NCBI RefSeq assembly: GCF_002906855.1
Contig: NZ_MINI01000028.1
Coordinates: forward strand, 434,001 to 498,000
DNA from: Pseudomonas putida
GTDB taxonomy: Bacteria > Pseudomonadota > Gammaproteobacteria > Pseudomonadales > Pseudomonadaceae
DNA length: 64,000 bases
Direction of reading: 5' to 3'
The notes under the pieces were generated by a model. The model worked only from the letters and a program-made list of their open reading frames with translations. It had not been told where the DNA came from and did no database searches. A program made the position numbers and the translations under genes. The first letter of the stretch is position 1; every line of letters starts with the position of its first letter. Shown piece by piece: positions 18,896 through 28,711 of this stretch.

Positions 18896-19783
18896 ATGCA
18901 TTTCGACCTGGCAGACCTGCGGCTTTTCATCCATATCGGCGAATCGCCGAGCCTGACCCAGGGTGCGCGCCGGGCGTTCCTTTCGCCGGCCGCCGCCAGT
19001 GCGCGGATCAAGGCGCTGGAAGCCCAGCTCGACACGCGCCTGCTGTACCGCGATAGCCGTGGCGTCGAGTTGACCCCAGCGGGGCATAAACTGCTCATGC
19101 ATGCCCGGCTGATCATGCGCCAGGTCGACTACCTGAAAGCCGAGTTCACCCAGTTCGGCACCGACCTGGCCGGACATATCCGCATCTTCGCCAACACCAC
19201 TGCCGTCACCGAGTTCCTGCCTGAAGTGCTGGCCGGCTTCATGGCCAAGCGCCCCGGGGTGACCGTCGACCTGCAGGAGCGCCTGTCGCGGGACATCGTG
19301 CGCGGCGTGCTCGATGGCAGCAGCGACATGGGCATCATCGCAGGGCCGGTGGAGGCCAGCGGCTTGCAGGTGATGCACTTCAGCACCGACCGCCTGGTGC
19401 TGATCGTGCCGGCCGGCCATGAGCTGGCAGGGCGCAAGACGGTGACCTTGAAACAGACCTTGGACTTCCAGCATATCGGCCTGCACGACGGCAGCACCTT
19501 GCTGAGCTTCCTGCGGGACCATGTCGAGCGCATGGGCCTGAACCTGTCGCTGCGTATCCAGCTGTCGAGTTTCGAAGCCATCTGCCGGCTGGTGGAGGCG
19601 GGGGTGGGCATCGGCATCATCCCCGAGTCGGCAGCGCTGCGGCACAGCCAGACCATGGAACTGGTGACCATCAGCCTGGATGAGCCGTGGGCGGTGCGTG
19701 AGCGGAGCATCCTGGTGCGGGAACTGGATGCGTTACCGGGGACGGTGCGGGCGTTGATTGCGACGTTGATGCCAGAAGCTTGA
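18896..19783 (+). CDS. itcR: LysR family regulator of itaconate catabolism
   Basis: 295-aa LysR protein, divergent from the hydratase operon. The helix-turn-helix spans residues 1-65 (DLADLRLFIHIGESPSLTQG, ARRAFLSPAAASARIKALE), followed by the effector domain with IRIFANTTAVTEFLPEV near residue 95. Orthologous position to P. aeruginosa PA0877 makes it the probable itaconate-responsive activator. The symbol follows usage for itaconate sensors and is inferred from context. Palindromic operators occur in its own promoter region and in front of dctP. Confidence 0.83.
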   Translation: MHFDLADLRLFIHIGESPSLTQGARRAFLSPAAASARIKALEAQLDTRLLYRDSRGVELTPAGHKLLMHARLIMRQVDYLKAEFTQFGTDLAGHIRIFANTTAVTEFLPEVLAGFMAKRPGVTVDLQERLSRDIVRGVLDGSSDMGIIAGPVEASGLQVMHFSTDRLVLIVPAGHELAGRKTVTLKQTLDFQHIGLHDGSTLLSFLRDHVERMGLNLSLRIQLSSFEAICRLVEAGVGIGIIPESAALRHSQTMELVTISLDEPWAVRERSILVRELDALPGTVRALIATLMPEA

Positions 19784-19804
19784 TGTCAGCGGTGCTAGCC
19801 GCTT

Positions 19805-20055
19805 CTTGCTCTTGCTCTTGCTCTTGCTCTTGCTCTTGCTCTGCTTTTGCTTTGGCTTATAAGCGCGCGATAGTTCAAGGCGACGCAGAGTGCGACTTCA
19901 GGAGGCCGAACGCAGGTCTTGCGGAGGGAGGTGACGGGCATGGATGCCCGTCAAGCGCTGGGCCCCAGGAAGGGGCCTGCAGCGCGGTCCTCCCCGGAGC
20001 AAGGCCGGATAATGGGAGCGGGCGGCGTTTGCTGAAAAGCAGAGCAAAAGCAGAG
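19805..20055. repeat. Hexanucleotide repeat and hairpin-rich intergenic element
   Basis: Six perfect copies of CTTGCT (19805-19840) lead into CTCTGCTTTTGCT (19839-19851), whose exact complement AGCAAAAGCAGAG lies at 20043-20055, so the element is closed by 13-bp inverted arms. Inside are a 9-bp hairpin GACGGGCAT/ATGCCCGTC (19933-19952) and GGCCCC/GGGGCC (19961-19977) extended by CGCTG/CAGCG. No credible gene is present. Such elements recur between genes in pseudomonads as I recall, but their function is unknown to me. Confidence 0.7.
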
Positions 20056-20070
20056 TACTTACTGGTGGAA

Positions 20071-21450
20071 TCAGTCGCCGCTGACGAGCTGATAGGCCAG
20101 CTGGTTATGGCGTTCCAGTACGCGGGGCAGGTCGATGGTGATGATGCGGCCATCCTGCACCACCACGCGGCCATTGATCACGCTGGTATCGACGTGGGTC
20201 GGGGTGCAGAACACCAGGGCCGCCAGTGGGTCATGCAAGGCTCCGGCATAGGCCACGTGGCCCAGGTCAAAGGCGACGAAGTCGGCGATCATGCCTGGCG
20301 CCAGGGCACCAATGTCGCTGCGGTTGAGCACCTTGGCGCCGCCCAGGGTGGCGATTTCCAGAGCTTCGCGGGCGGTCATCGCGTCCGGGCCAAAGCCCAC
20401 GCGCTGCAGCAGCAAGGCTTGGCGCACCTCGCCGATCATGCTGGCGCCGTCGTTGGAGGCCGAGCCGTCGACACCCAGGCCCACCGGTACGCCGTGGTCG
20501 CGCATCTTGCGGATCGGCGCGATACCCGAGGCCAGGCGCATGTTCGAGCAGGGGCAGTGGGCGACGCCGGTGCCGGTGCGGGCGAACAGCTCGATGCCGT
20601 GCTGGTCGAGCTGCACGCAGTGGGCGTGCCACACGTCGTGGCCGACCCAGCCGAGGTCTTCGGCGTACTCGGCCGGGGTCATGCCGAACTTCTCGCGGCT
20701 GTAGGCGATGTCGTTGACGTTCTCGGCCAAGTGGGTATGCAGCGACACCCCGTAGTTGCGCGCCAGCACAGCGGCTTCGCGCATCAGGTCGCGGCTGACC
20801 GAGAACGGCGAGCAGGGCGCCACCACCACGCGCAGCATCGAACCATGGCTGGCGTCGTGGTAGTCCTCGATCAGGCGCTGCGACTCCTTGAGGATGTCGC
20901 TTTCCTTCTCCACGACCGTATCGGGCGGCAGGCCACCCTGGCTGCGGCCCACGCTCATGCTGCCGCGAGCGGCATGGAAGCGCATGCCAATCTCGCCGGC
21001 AGCATGGATGCTGTCGTCGAGCTTGCAGCCGTTGGGGTAGATGTACAGGTGGTCGCTGGAAGTGGTGCAGCCCGACAGGATCAGCTCGGCCATGGCCGTC
21101 TGGGTCGAGACCGAGATCATTTCCGGGGTCAGCCGTGCCCAGATCGGGTACAGGTTGGTCAGCCAGTTGAACAGCTCACCGTCCTGGGCCGCCGGGACTA
21201 CGCGGGTGAGGCTCTGGTACATGTGGTGATGGGTGTTGACCAGGCCCGGGATGACCACCTTTCCGGCCATGTCCAGGACCACGTCGGCGTGCTGCGGCAG
21301 CGTATCGCTGGGGCCGACCTGCTTGATCACATTGTCTTCGATGTACAGGCCGCCGCCTCTGATCTCGCGGCGTTCGCCGTCCATGGTGACCAACAGTGCG
21401 GCGTTCTTGACCAGGAGGGTCTTGGGGGAGTGTTGCAGGGAAGCTTGCAT
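20071..21450 (-). CDS. 8-oxoguanine deaminase (amidohydrolase family)
   Basis: 459-aa metal-dependent amidohydrolase. Marks are the metal-binding GLVNTHHHMYQSLTR near residue 70, a second histidine pair in SLHTHLAENV near 235, HAHCVQLDQHGIELFA near 275 and the aspartate in GLGVDGSASNDGASM near 325. These features and the overall sequence resemble the Pseudomonas 8-oxoguanine deaminase subgroup within the guanine/cytosine deaminase group, which turns 8-oxoguanine into urate. A related substrate such as another oxidised purine cannot be excluded. The gene stands alone; the hairpin element at 19.8-20.06 kb lies just past its stop. Confidence 0.83.
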   Translation of the reverse strand: MQASLQHSPKTLLVKNAALLVTMDGERREIRGGGLYIEDNVIKQVGPSDTLPQHADVVLDMAGKVVIPGLVNTHHHMYQSLTRVVPAAQDGELFNWLTNLYPIWARLTPEMISVSTQTAMAELILSGCTTSSDHLYIYPNGCKLDDSIHAAGEIGMRFHAARGSMSVGRSQGGLPPDTVVEKESDILKESQRLIEDYHDASHGSMLRVVVAPCSPFSVSRDLMREAAVLARNYGVSLHTHLAENVNDIAYSREKFGMTPAEYAEDLGWVGHDVWHAHCVQLDQHGIELFARTGTGVAHCPCSNMRLASGIAPIRKMRDHGVPVGLGVDGSASNDGASMIGEVRQALLLQRVGFGPDAMTAREALEIATLGGAKVLNRSDIGALAPGMIADFVAFDLGHVAYAGALHDPLAALVFCTPTHVDTSVINGRVVVQDGRIITIDLPRVLERHNQLAYQLVSGD

Positions 21451-21542
21451 GGCTCATGCCTGGCGCAATACGCAGCGACGTTGGCCGGTGTCGTAGGCGC
21501 ACAGGCATGCATGTAAGCAAAGTTTGAAATTTTTGTATACAG

Positions 21543-21569
21543 AAAAATGCCGGGGCCCGCAGGCCCCGG
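21543..21569 (-). terminator. Rho-independent terminator of nhaA
   Basis: On the minus strand CCGGGGCC (complement of 21562-21569) pairs with GGCCCCGG (complement of 21550-21557) around a 4-nt loop and is followed by CATTTTT. It begins 7 bp past the nhaA stop codon. Confidence 0.85.
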
Positions 21570-21575
21570 TTGGCT

Positions 21576-22934
21576 TCAACCCGCCTGCACGGGCGCCTTG
21601 CTGGTGCCTTTGCGCAGGCCCATGACACCCCAGGCGAGGCCCAGCACGGCCGCGATCACCGAGCCGGACAGCACGCCGAGCTTGGCTGCGCCCAGCGAGG
21701 CCGGGTCGCTGTAGGCCAGGTTGGCAATGAAGATCGACATGGTGAAGCCGATGCCGGCCAGCAGGCCGATCAGGGTGATGCCGCGCCAGTTGACCTGGGC
21801 CGGCAGGCTGCACCAGCCCAGGCGCACCATCAGCCAGCTGACGCCGATGATGCCCAGCGGCTTGCCGGCCACCAGCGCCACGGCCACCGCCATCATCACC
21901 CAGTGCGGCGCCTCGGCGGACAGGTCGATGCCGGACAGGCCCACACCGGCGTTGGCCAGGGCGAACAGCGGCATGATCGCGTACGCCACCCAAGGGTGCA
22001 GGGCGCCGCCCACACGGGTCACCGGTGGTACCAGTTCACGCTGGGCCAGACGCAGGCGCTTGAGCGGGGTGCTCAGGTCGCCGGAGTCCTGCTCGGGGGC
22101 CTTGGCGCGGCCGAGCAGGTCGTTGGTGAAGCGCGAGACCGCATCCAGCGGGCGCTCGCCCATCGGCATGGCGGCAACCGGGGTCATCAGGCCGAGGATC
22201 ACGCCGGCCAGGGTTGGGTGGGCACCGGTCATCAGCATGCCGAGCCAGGTGATGGCGCCGGGGATGACATAGGCCCAGGCCGAACCGACGCCTATCTTCT
22301 GCAGCCCGACCACCAGCAGCAGGCCGATGGCAGCCACGCCGAAGCCGCTGTAGTCGAGGCCACCGGAATAGAAGATGGCGATGATCAGCACGGCGATGAT
22401 GTCATCGATGATCGCCAGTGCCAGCAGGAACACGCGGATGTTGGACGGGATCGACTTGCCCAGCAGAGCCAGCACGCCGACCGCGAAGGCAATGTCTGTA
22501 GCGGTCGGCACGGCCCAGCCTTGCTGCTCGGCCGGCGCATGGCCGAAGGCCAGGTAGATCAATGCGGGGACGGCGACGCCGCCCACCGCAGCGGCCATGG
22601 GCAGCGTGGCCTGGCGCAGGCTGGATAGGGCACCTTCGTGGATTTCGCGACGAATCTCCATGCCCACCACCAGGAAGAAGATGGTCATCAGGCCATCGTT
22701 GATCCAGAAGTGCAGGGACTGGGAGAAGCTCAGCGAACCGATGCCGAAGCTGATCGGCGTGTGCCAAAGGGCGTCGTAGCTGGCAGCGGCCGGGGAGTTG
22801 GCCCAGATCAGGGCAGCGACGGCGGTGATCAGCAGGACGATGCCGCTGACCGCTTCGATGTGCAGGAATCGCTCGAAATTGGCGAAGGCGCGTTGGGCCA
22901 GCAGCTGGGCACGCGTCAATTTGGTTTTTTGCAT
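21576..22934 (-). CDS. nhaA: Na+/H+ antiporter NhaA
   Basis: 452-aa inner-membrane antiporter with about 12 hydrophobic helices. The two adjacent aspartates essential for transport lie in [20 protein letters not shown], and [20 protein letters not shown] precedes them. It expels sodium or lithium in exchange for protons at alkaline pH. Two starts are possible: ATG at 22934 ([10 protein letters not shown]), with GGGAG about 11 nt upstream, and an in-frame GTG at 22991 without a clear ribosome site. The loop after helix 8, with [19 protein letters not shown], is longer than in E. coli NhaA. Confidence 0.92.
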   Translation of the reverse strand: MQKTKLTRAQLLAQRAFANFERFLHIEAVSGIVLLITAVAALIWANSPAAASYDALWHTPISFGIGSLSFSQSLHFWINDGLMTIFFLVVGMEIRREIHEGALSSLRQATLPMAAAVGGVAVPALIYLAFGHAPAEQQGWAVPTATDIAFAVGVLALLGKSIPSNIRVFLLALAIIDDIIAVLIIAIFYSGGLDYSGFGVAAIGLLLVVGLQKIGVGSAWAYVIPGAITWLGMLMTGAHPTLAGVILGLMTPVAAMPMGERPLDAVSRFTNDLLGRAKAPEQDSGDLSTPLKRLRLAQRELVPPVTRVGGALHPWVAYAIMPLFALANAGVGLSGIDLSAEAPHWVMMAVAVALVAGKPLGIIGVSWLMVRLGWCSLPAQVNWRGITLIGLLAGIGFTMSIFIANLAYSDPASLGAAKLGVLSGSVIAAVLGLAWGVMGLRKGTSKAPVQAG

Positions 22935-23180
22935 AGGCGCAAGAACTCCCGCTGGCGGCCCGACCGGCGTTGTTCGATTAACCTGCTTCACTGCACTTTG
23001 CAGCTAGCACCCGGGGGGAAGTCTACCGGGTGGTGGCGCTTAGGCCAAGTCGGCGGCGTTGAAATCGGCAATATCGCTGTGCCACTATCGGCCCACCTTG
23101 CTGGTCGTGCATGGCACTCGCCCGGCATCATCGTTCTGGCTGTTTACACTGTTGAAATCCCCACTCAGAGGGTGCATGGA

Positions 23181-26060
23181 ATGGAGCAGCCAGCCGTGAG
23201 CAATGGCGGACGCGGGGCCCCTCTGCAACTGCTGGTGGCGATGGCCATCATGCTCGGCATGCTGCTGCTCGGCGCCGGCCTGGCCTGGCAGGGCTACCGC
23301 GGTATCAGCCAGGCGCTGGTGGCCGCCGCAGGCGATGCCGCGCAACAAGTCGGCAAGACCATCGACGAACGGGCGCGGCGCCTGGTCGATCCTGCACAGA
23401 GCAGCATCCGCCTGCTGGCCTTCAACCCGGCCGCAAGCAACCTCTCGCAGCGCCTGGAGCGCTTGGCACAGCTGGTCGAAAGCCTGAATGCCAACAAGAT
23501 GCTCAGCGCCGCCTACATTGGTTACCCCAACGGCGAGTTCCTGCTAGTGCGCCGCTTGCGCGACCCGCAGTTGCTGGAGCGCTTTGCTGCGCCAGCGGGC
23601 ACGCGCTTTCTGGTGCAGAGCGTCAGCCTGGGCGAGGGTGGGGCGATGTCGGGGGAATGGCGTTTCTATGACCAGGCCCTGAGCCTGCTCAAGACCCAGG
23701 CCATGGCGGACTATCACTACGATCCACGCACGCGGCCCTGGTTCGCTGATGCCTCCGTGCAAGCTGGTACCGTACTGACTCACCCCTACGTGTTTTTCAC
23801 CACCCGCGAGATCGGCATGACCATGGCCCAGCGCAGCGTCGACGGCGCGGCGGTGCTCGGCATGGATGTCTCGGTCAACGACCTGGCCAGTGAAACCCGC
23901 GACCTGCGCATGACCCCGGGCACCGAAATCGCCGTGGTCGACGACCAGGGTAATGTGGTGGCGTACCCGGACCTGCAGCGGGCCATCGTGCACGAAGGTG
24001 AGTCGGTGCGTTTGTCACGTGTTGCTGAACTGGGTATCCCCAGCTTGCAGCAGCTCTACAGTCATCTGCCCCAAGGCACCCGACCAGAGGCCTATGAGGT
24101 GGATGGCGCAACCTGGTACGGCATGCGCGTGCAGCTGACCAATCTCGCCGGGCAGGACCTGCAAGTGCTGATCGCGGTGCCTGCGCAGGAGCTGCTGGCA
24201 AGCGCACGCCAGGTGTTGTTCAGGCAGATGCTGTGGACGGCCATGCTGATGGCCGTGCTGCTTCTGCTTGGCGGGTTGCTCGGCCAGCGCATCGGCCGCC
24301 CGCTGCATCAATTGGCCGAGCAGGTACGTGGACTGGCCGACTTCGATTTCAGTCGCGAAGTTGGGGTGGCATCGCGGGTGTCCGAGGTGAAAGAGCTGAG
24401 CCGGGTGTTGAGCCGCATGTCCGGCACCATCCGCAGTTTCCAGGCGATGACCCTGATACTCAGCCGCGAGACTCAACTGGAGCGCATGCTCGATGGCGTG
24501 CTGACGCATCTGGTGGAGGCTGCCGGGGTCAGCGCAGGCGTGGTATACCTGTTCGAGGAAGACCGTGCCCGCCTGCGCCTGGCGGCTGCGTGCCGAGGCG
24601 ATGGCTACCCCGAGGCGCTGGCGGTCGGCGAGGGCGATCATCGCGACCTGGCTGCGGCAGTTACCCAGGGCCTGGCACTGGGCGGGCGCAGTCTTGCGGT
24701 GGAGCTCAAAGACCGTGGTCACGACCTGCTCGGCATTCTCGTCCTGGCATTGAAGGGCGAGAATGCTGAAGTAGGCGAGCCGTTCCGCCGCTTCGTCGAA
24801 GAATTGTCCGGTGCCGCCGCCGTGGCCATCGAGACGCGCCAGCTGGTCGAAGCCCAGAAGCGCCTGCTGGAGTCGATGATCAAGCTGCTGGCTGATGCCA
24901 TCGATGCCAAGAGCCCTTATACCGGGGGCCACTGCGAGCGCGTGCCGCAGTTGGCGCAGATGCTGCTGGACAAGGCCGTGCAGGCCGACAGTGGCCCGTA
25001 TGCCGATTTCAGCATGACCGAGGCCGAGCGCTACGAATTCCACATTGCCGCCTGGCTGCACGATTGTGGCAAGGTCACCAGCCCTGAATACGTGGTGGAC
25101 AAGGCGACCAAGCTGGAGACCCTGTACAACCGCATTCATGAAGTCCGCATGCGTTTCGAAGTGCTCTGGCGCGATGGCGAGCTGGCCTATTGGCAGGGCC
25201 TGGCAGCGGGGCAGGACAAATCGGTGCTGCAACGCTGGCTGGAGCAGTACCGTGGCGAGCTGCAGGATGAGTTCGCCTTCGTCGCCAAGGCCAATATCGG
25301 CGGCGAGTTCATGCAGGATGAGGACGTACAGCGCTTGCAGCGCATCGGTCAGCGCCGCTGGCTGCGCTATTTCGACAACCGCCTGGGCATTTCCCGCGAT
25401 GAGGAGCAGCGCCATGCCGGTGCGGCACCAGCGCCCTTGCCGGTGGCTGAGCCGCTGCTGGCCGACCGCCCGGACCACCAGCTACCCTGGGGCCCGCGCA
25501 AGCCGCCGGTGGCCAAGGACGACCCGCGTAACATCTGGGGCTTCGACATGCGCCTGCCGGCCAATGCCAGCAACCACGGCGAGCTGTACAACCTGGCAAT
25601 CCGCCGTGGCACGTTGAACGACGAAGAGCGCTTCAAGATCAACGAACACATCGTGCAGACCCTCATCATGCTCAGGTCGCTGCCATTCCCGCGTCAGATG
25701 CGGCGGGTGCCGGACATTGCCGGCAACCACCACGAGCGGATGGACGGCGGCGGCTATCCGCGGCGATTGGGCAGGGACGACCTGAGCATCGCCGAGCGGG
25801 TGATGGCCATTGCCGATATCTTCGAGGCGCTGACCGCCGCCGACCGTCCGTACAAGGCGGCGAAGAGCTTGTCCGAGTCGGTGAAGATCCTGGTGTTCAT
25901 GGCCCGCGACCAGCACATCGACGGGCAGCTGCTGCGGTTGTTCCTCAGCAGCGGGGTGTACCTGGAGTACGCCCGGCGCTTCCTGCGCAGCGAGCAGATC
26001 GATGAGGTGGATGTGGCGTATTGGCTGGCCCAGCTGGAGGAGCAGCCCGAGCGGACCTAG
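23181..26060 (+). CDS. Membrane sensor with Cache, HAMP, GAF and HD-GYP domains
   Basis: 959-aa putative cyclic-di-GMP phosphodiesterase. Order: transmembrane helix at about residues 17-40, periplasmic dCache-like sensor to about 345, second transmembrane helix (LWTAMLMAVLLLLGGLLG), HAMP, GAF at about 430-560, and HD-GYP at the C-terminus. The HD pair is His627-Asp628 (HDCGK) and the second signature HHERMDGGGYP lies at residues 850-860. The spacing of about 220 residues between them is far above the usual 60 or so, so the catalytic domain carries a long insertion. The ATG at 23181 follows GAGG; the frame is open far upstream without support. Confidence 0.9.
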   Translation: MEQPAVSNGGRGAPLQLLVAMAIMLGMLLLGAGLAWQGYRGISQALVAAAGDAAQQVGKTIDERARRLVDPAQSSIRLLAFNPAASNLSQRLERLAQLVESLNANKMLSAAYIGYPNGEFLLVRRLRDPQLLERFAAPAGTRFLVQSVSLGEGGAMSGEWRFYDQALSLLKTQAMADYHYDPRTRPWFADASVQAGTVLTHPYVFFTTREIGMTMAQRSVDGAAVLGMDVSVNDLASETRDLRMTPGTEIAVVDDQGNVVAYPDLQRAIVHEGESVRLSRVAELGIPSLQQLYSHLPQGTRPEAYEVDGATWYGMRVQLTNLAGQDLQVLIAVPAQELLASARQVLFRQMLWTAMLMAVLLLLGGLLGQRIGRPLHQLAEQVRGLADFDFSREVGVASRVSEVKELSRVLSRMSGTIRSFQAMTLILSRETQLERMLDGVLTHLVEAAGVSAGVVYLFEEDRARLRLAAACRGDGYPEALAVGEGDHRDLAAAVTQGLALGGRSLAVELKDRGHDLLGILVLALKGENAEVGEPFRRFVEELSGAAAVAIETRQLVEAQKRLLESMIKLLADAIDAKSPYTGGHCERVPQLAQMLLDKAVQADSGPYADFSMTEAERYEFHIAAWLHDCGKVTSPEYVVDKATKLETLYNRIHEVRMRFEVLWRDGELAYWQGLAAGQDKSVLQRWLEQYRGELQDEFAFVAKANIGGEFMQDEDVQRLQRIGQRRWLRYFDNRLGISRDEEQRHAGAAPAPLPVAEPLLADRPDHQLPWGPRKPPVAKDDPRNIWGFDMRLPANASNHGELYNLAIRRGTLNDEERFKINEHIVQTLIMLRSLPFPRQMRRVPDIAGNHHERMDGGGYPRRLGRDDLSIAERVMAIADIFEALTAADRPYKAAKSLSESVKILVFMARDQHIDGQLLRLFLSSGVYLEYARRFLRSEQIDEVDVAYWLAQLEEQPERT

Positions 26061-26163
26061 CGCACTTTCCGGACCTTGCCCGTACACACGATGCCTTGTA
26101 CGAACGCCACCATCTGCTCCCGCCCCCAGTGCGCTTGCCCGCGTGAGCCGCCCCTGGCTGGGT

Positions 26164-26499
26164 TCAGGCCGCATACAGCACGATGGCCGCCAGTTCGATT
26201 GCACATAACATGGTGACGCCAAGGGCAAGCAGCAGGTGTTCGGTGACACCGGACACCACGCCCTCGTCGTGCAGGCCGCGCACCAGGTGGTGATAACGCC
26301 GCCTCAGGCGCAGCCAGGTGGCGCCGGCCAGCAGCAGGCAAAGTGCCGCGGGTAGCGCCGCAAACCAATGGTGATGGGGCACCCAGCGCAAGTACATGCA
26401 ACAGCAGACGACCAGCGCCAGGATGGTCCGCCGCCATGCCAGCAAGGTGCGCTCCGGCTGCAAGCCGTCATCGGCGTGGGCCAGTTGCGGGTCAGGCAT
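26164..26499 (-). CDS. DUF202 family small membrane protein
   Basis: 111-aa protein. The DUF202 opening LQPERTLLAWRRTILALVV is followed by three hydrophobic helices. It is the second of a tandem DUF202 pair and probably arose by duplication. The start at 26499 (MPDPQLAHADDGL) overlaps the upstream gene by 8 bp (CATGCCTGA), so translation is likely coupled. Function is unknown; the family is inner-membrane. A start at 26520 would add seven residues. Confidence 0.8.
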   Translation of the reverse strand: MPDPQLAHADDGLQPERTLLAWRRTILALVVCCCMYLRWVPHHHWFAALPAALCLLLAGATWLRLRRRYHHLVRGLHDEGVVSGVTEHLLLALGVTMLCAIELAAIVLYAA

Positions 26500-26878
26500 G
26501 GAAGAACACTGCATAGGCAAAGAACACCATCACCAGCGACACGCCAATCGACAGCGCCGGGGCTATCAGCGGGAACGGCAGCGGGCGCTTCTGGCGCATG
26601 GCCCGTTCCACATTGAGCCAGCGCACGAAGGCCGGCAGGCTCAGCAGCAGGGCCAGGCTGATCAACGCCACCGCCAGCAGGCGGCGGGTGCCGGGGCTGA
26701 AGATCTCGGCGGTAAACATGTCCACGGCGATGCCGCTGGCCAGCAGCGCCAGCGCGGTCCTGATCCAGGCCAGGAAGGTGCGTTCGTTGGCCAGGGTGAA
26801 GCGCGGGTCCGGTTCCTGGCCGTCGGCGAGGAGTTTGCTGGCCAGCCAGCCGCGTGAGGGCTCGGTGTTCTTGTTCAA
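26492..26878 (-). CDS. DUF202/YidH family membrane protein
   Basis: 128-aa YidH-like protein. DPRFTLANERTFLAWIRTAL at residues 24-43 is the family signature, followed by three hydrophobic helices. The frame extends to a GTG at 26914, but the TTG at 26878 (LNKNTEPSRGW) is preceded by a strong AGGAGG at 10 nt, so that start is chosen. First gene of a two-gene DUF202 operon. No function is known. Confidence 0.8.
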   Translation of the reverse strand: MNKNTEPSRGWLASKLLADGQEPDPRFTLANERTFLAWIRTALALLASGIAVDMFTAEIFSPGTRRLLAVALISLALLLSLPAFVRWLNVERAMRQKRPLPFPLIAPALSIGVSLVMVFFAYAVFFHA

Positions 26879-26975
26879 GGGCAGTCGTCCTCCTCGGATA
26901 AGGTCGGTGGGCACGTGTCAGCCTCAGTTTGAGTGGCAAACCCTGGCAATGTCCATGGTTCGCCAGCCGCTGGCG

Positions 26976-28688
26976 CTATTCGTACTCGGTTACGCCGCTG
27001 ATATGCCGCCCGGCGACATAGCCAAAGGTCAGCGCTGGCCCAAGGTTGATGCCGCCGGACGGGTACCAGCCGCCGAACACGCTGGCCATGTCGGTGCCGG
27101 CCGCGTACAGGCCGCTGATCGGCTGGCCTTCGTCGTTCAGCACGCGGGCGTGGCCGTCGGTGCGCAGGCCGGCGAAGGTGCCGAAGCAGCCGGGCTGTAC
27201 CTTCACCGCATAGAACGGCCCTTGCTCGATGGGCGCCACGCAGGGGTTCGGCCCCTTGTGCAGCGGGTCGCCCTGCTTGCGGTTGAATGGTGTCGAGCCA
27301 CGGCCGAAGGCCGGGTCCTGGCCTTGGCGTGCATGCTGGTTGAATTCAGCGACCGTGGCGCTCAGGCCGGCGGGGTCGATGCCGCAAGCCTGGGCCAGTT
27401 GTTCCAAGGTGGCGCCGCGTTTCAGGTAGCCGCTGCGCAGGTGTGGTCCTACCGGCAGGGGCGCCGGACGCGCATGGCCAAGGCCGAAGCGGCGCAGGAA
27501 GCGGTGGTCGCAGATCAGCCAGGAACAGACTTCCTCGCCCTGCGGCACGGCGGCGACCATGGCGGACACATAGTCGTAATAGCCGTGCGCCTCATTGACG
27601 AAGCGCTTGCCGTTGGCAAGCACGCCGATGATGCCCGGCTTGCCGCGCTCGATGATGTGCGGGAAGTGGCCGACGCTGCCGTCGCGGTGCGGCACCTTGG
27701 ACACTGGCGCCCAGGCCACCGGCGACTGCAGGTCAGCGGCCACCACGCCTCCGGCTGATTCGCCCAGGCGCAGGCCGTCCCCGGAGCAGGATGGCGGGGG
27801 CAGGGCGAGGTTGTCGTGGCCGCTGGCATCGCGCGGGAACAGTTGCTGGCGCCGTGCTGGGTCATTGGGGAAGCCGCCTGCGGCCAGCACCACGGCCTTG
27901 GCGCGAATCGCCCGTTCGCCTTGCGCGGTTGCCACCATAGCCCCCAGCACCTTGCCGTCTTCCACCAGCAGGCCCTTGGCCGCGGTCGACTCGATCATCT
28001 GCACGCCCAGGTCATCCGCCGACTTCGCCAGCCGTGCCACCAGCGCCACCCCATTGACCAGGTGCATCGCCCGGCCATGGCGGGCCAGGTGGTAGAGGTG
28101 GCGTGTGAAGCGTTTGCACACGTGCAGCAAGGCGCGCGGCGAGCGGGTCATGTTGAGGAAGGCGGCCAGGTCGGCACCGGCCATGATCGGCATGCCGATG
28201 AACGAGGTCTCGCGCATCGTCTTGCGCAGGCGCGGCAGCAGTGCGCCGAGCTGGCGGGCATCGTAGGGCGCGGCAATCACCTGGTGGCCACCGAGGGCGG
28301 CGCCGGGCGTGTCGCCGTGCATGTCGGGGATGGCGTTGCCGTCGGCGAATTGCAGGGCCGTGTGCTGCTCGAAAAAGGCGACCATGTGCGGGCAGGCTTC
28401 AAGGAAGGCATCGACACGCTCGGCGTTGTAATGGCTGCCCAGTTCGTTGCGCAGGTAGGTGCGCGGCTGGTCGATGTCCTCGACGATACCGGCGCGCCGT
28501 GCCAGCGGATTGCGTGGCACCCAGGCCCAGCCGCCGGACCAGGCGGTGGCGCCGCCAAGTACCGGGTCTTTCTCGACCAGGATGACCTTCTGCCCGTGCC
28601 AGGCAGCCGTGACCGCCGCTGCCAGGCCGGCTGCGCCGGAGCCGATGACCAGTACGTCGCAGTCGCTTGGGAAGGGTTCGGCGGGCAT
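26976..28688 (-). CDS. KstD/fumarate-reductase-like FAD-dependent oxidoreductase
   Basis: 570-aa flavoprotein. FAD-binding VLVIGSGAAGLAAAVTAA lies at residues 11-28 and the C-terminal flavin loop is WYPSGGINLGPALTFGYVAG. It belongs to the group of 3-ketosteroid delta-1-dehydrogenases and flavocytochrome c fumarate reductases, which add or remove a C=C bond next to a carbonyl. The physiological substrate is unknown. The ATG at 28688 has AGGAG about 9 nt upstream. Its leader holds AATAATAAT (complement of 28704-28712), an Hfq/Crc-type site, and an IclR-type palindrome. It is a close paralogue of the flavoprotein at 43732-45405. Confidence 0.85.
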   Translation of the reverse strand: MPAEPFPSDCDVLVIGSGAAGLAAAVTAAWHGQKVILVEKDPVLGGATAWSGGWAWVPRNPLARRAGIVEDIDQPRTYLRNELGSHYNAERVDAFLEACPHMVAFFEQHTALQFADGNAIPDMHGDTPGAALGGHQVIAAPYDARQLGALLPRLRKTMRETSFIGMPIMAGADLAAFLNMTRSPRALLHVCKRFTRHLYHLARHGRAMHLVNGVALVARLAKSADDLGVQMIESTAAKGLLVEDGKVLGAMVATAQGERAIRAKAVVLAAGGFPNDPARRQQLFPRDASGHDNLALPPPSCSGDGLRLGESAGGVVAADLQSPVAWAPVSKVPHRDGSVGHFPHIIERGKPGIIGVLANGKRFVNEAHGYYDYVSAMVAAVPQGEEVCSWLICDHRFLRRFGLGHARPAPLPVGPHLRSGYLKRGATLEQLAQACGIDPAGLSATVAEFNQHARQGQDPAFGRGSTPFNRKQGDPLHKGPNPCVAPIEQGPFYAVKVQPGCFGTFAGLRTDGHARVLNDEGQPISGLYAAGTDMASVFGGWYPSGGINLGPALTFGYVAGRHISGVTEYE

Positions 28689-28711
28689 TGCGGTTTCTCC
28701 TGTATTATTAT

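Noticed and set aside
19805..19840. CTTGCT units considered as a CRISPR-like array
   Set aside because: Units are 6 bp and contiguous with no spacers; this is a simple tandem repeat.
19780..21516. Long open frame opposite the 8-oxoguanine deaminase gene and across the hairpin element
   Set aside because: Its sequence is a His/Gln/Arg-rich antisense reading of a clear amidohydrolase gene plus noncoding repeat; GC-rich DNA keeps the opposite frame open.
22638..23180. N-terminal extension of the HD-GYP gene
   Set aside because: It runs antisense through the start of nhaA; the ATG at 23181 with its ribosome site and transmembrane helix gives a sensible N-terminus.
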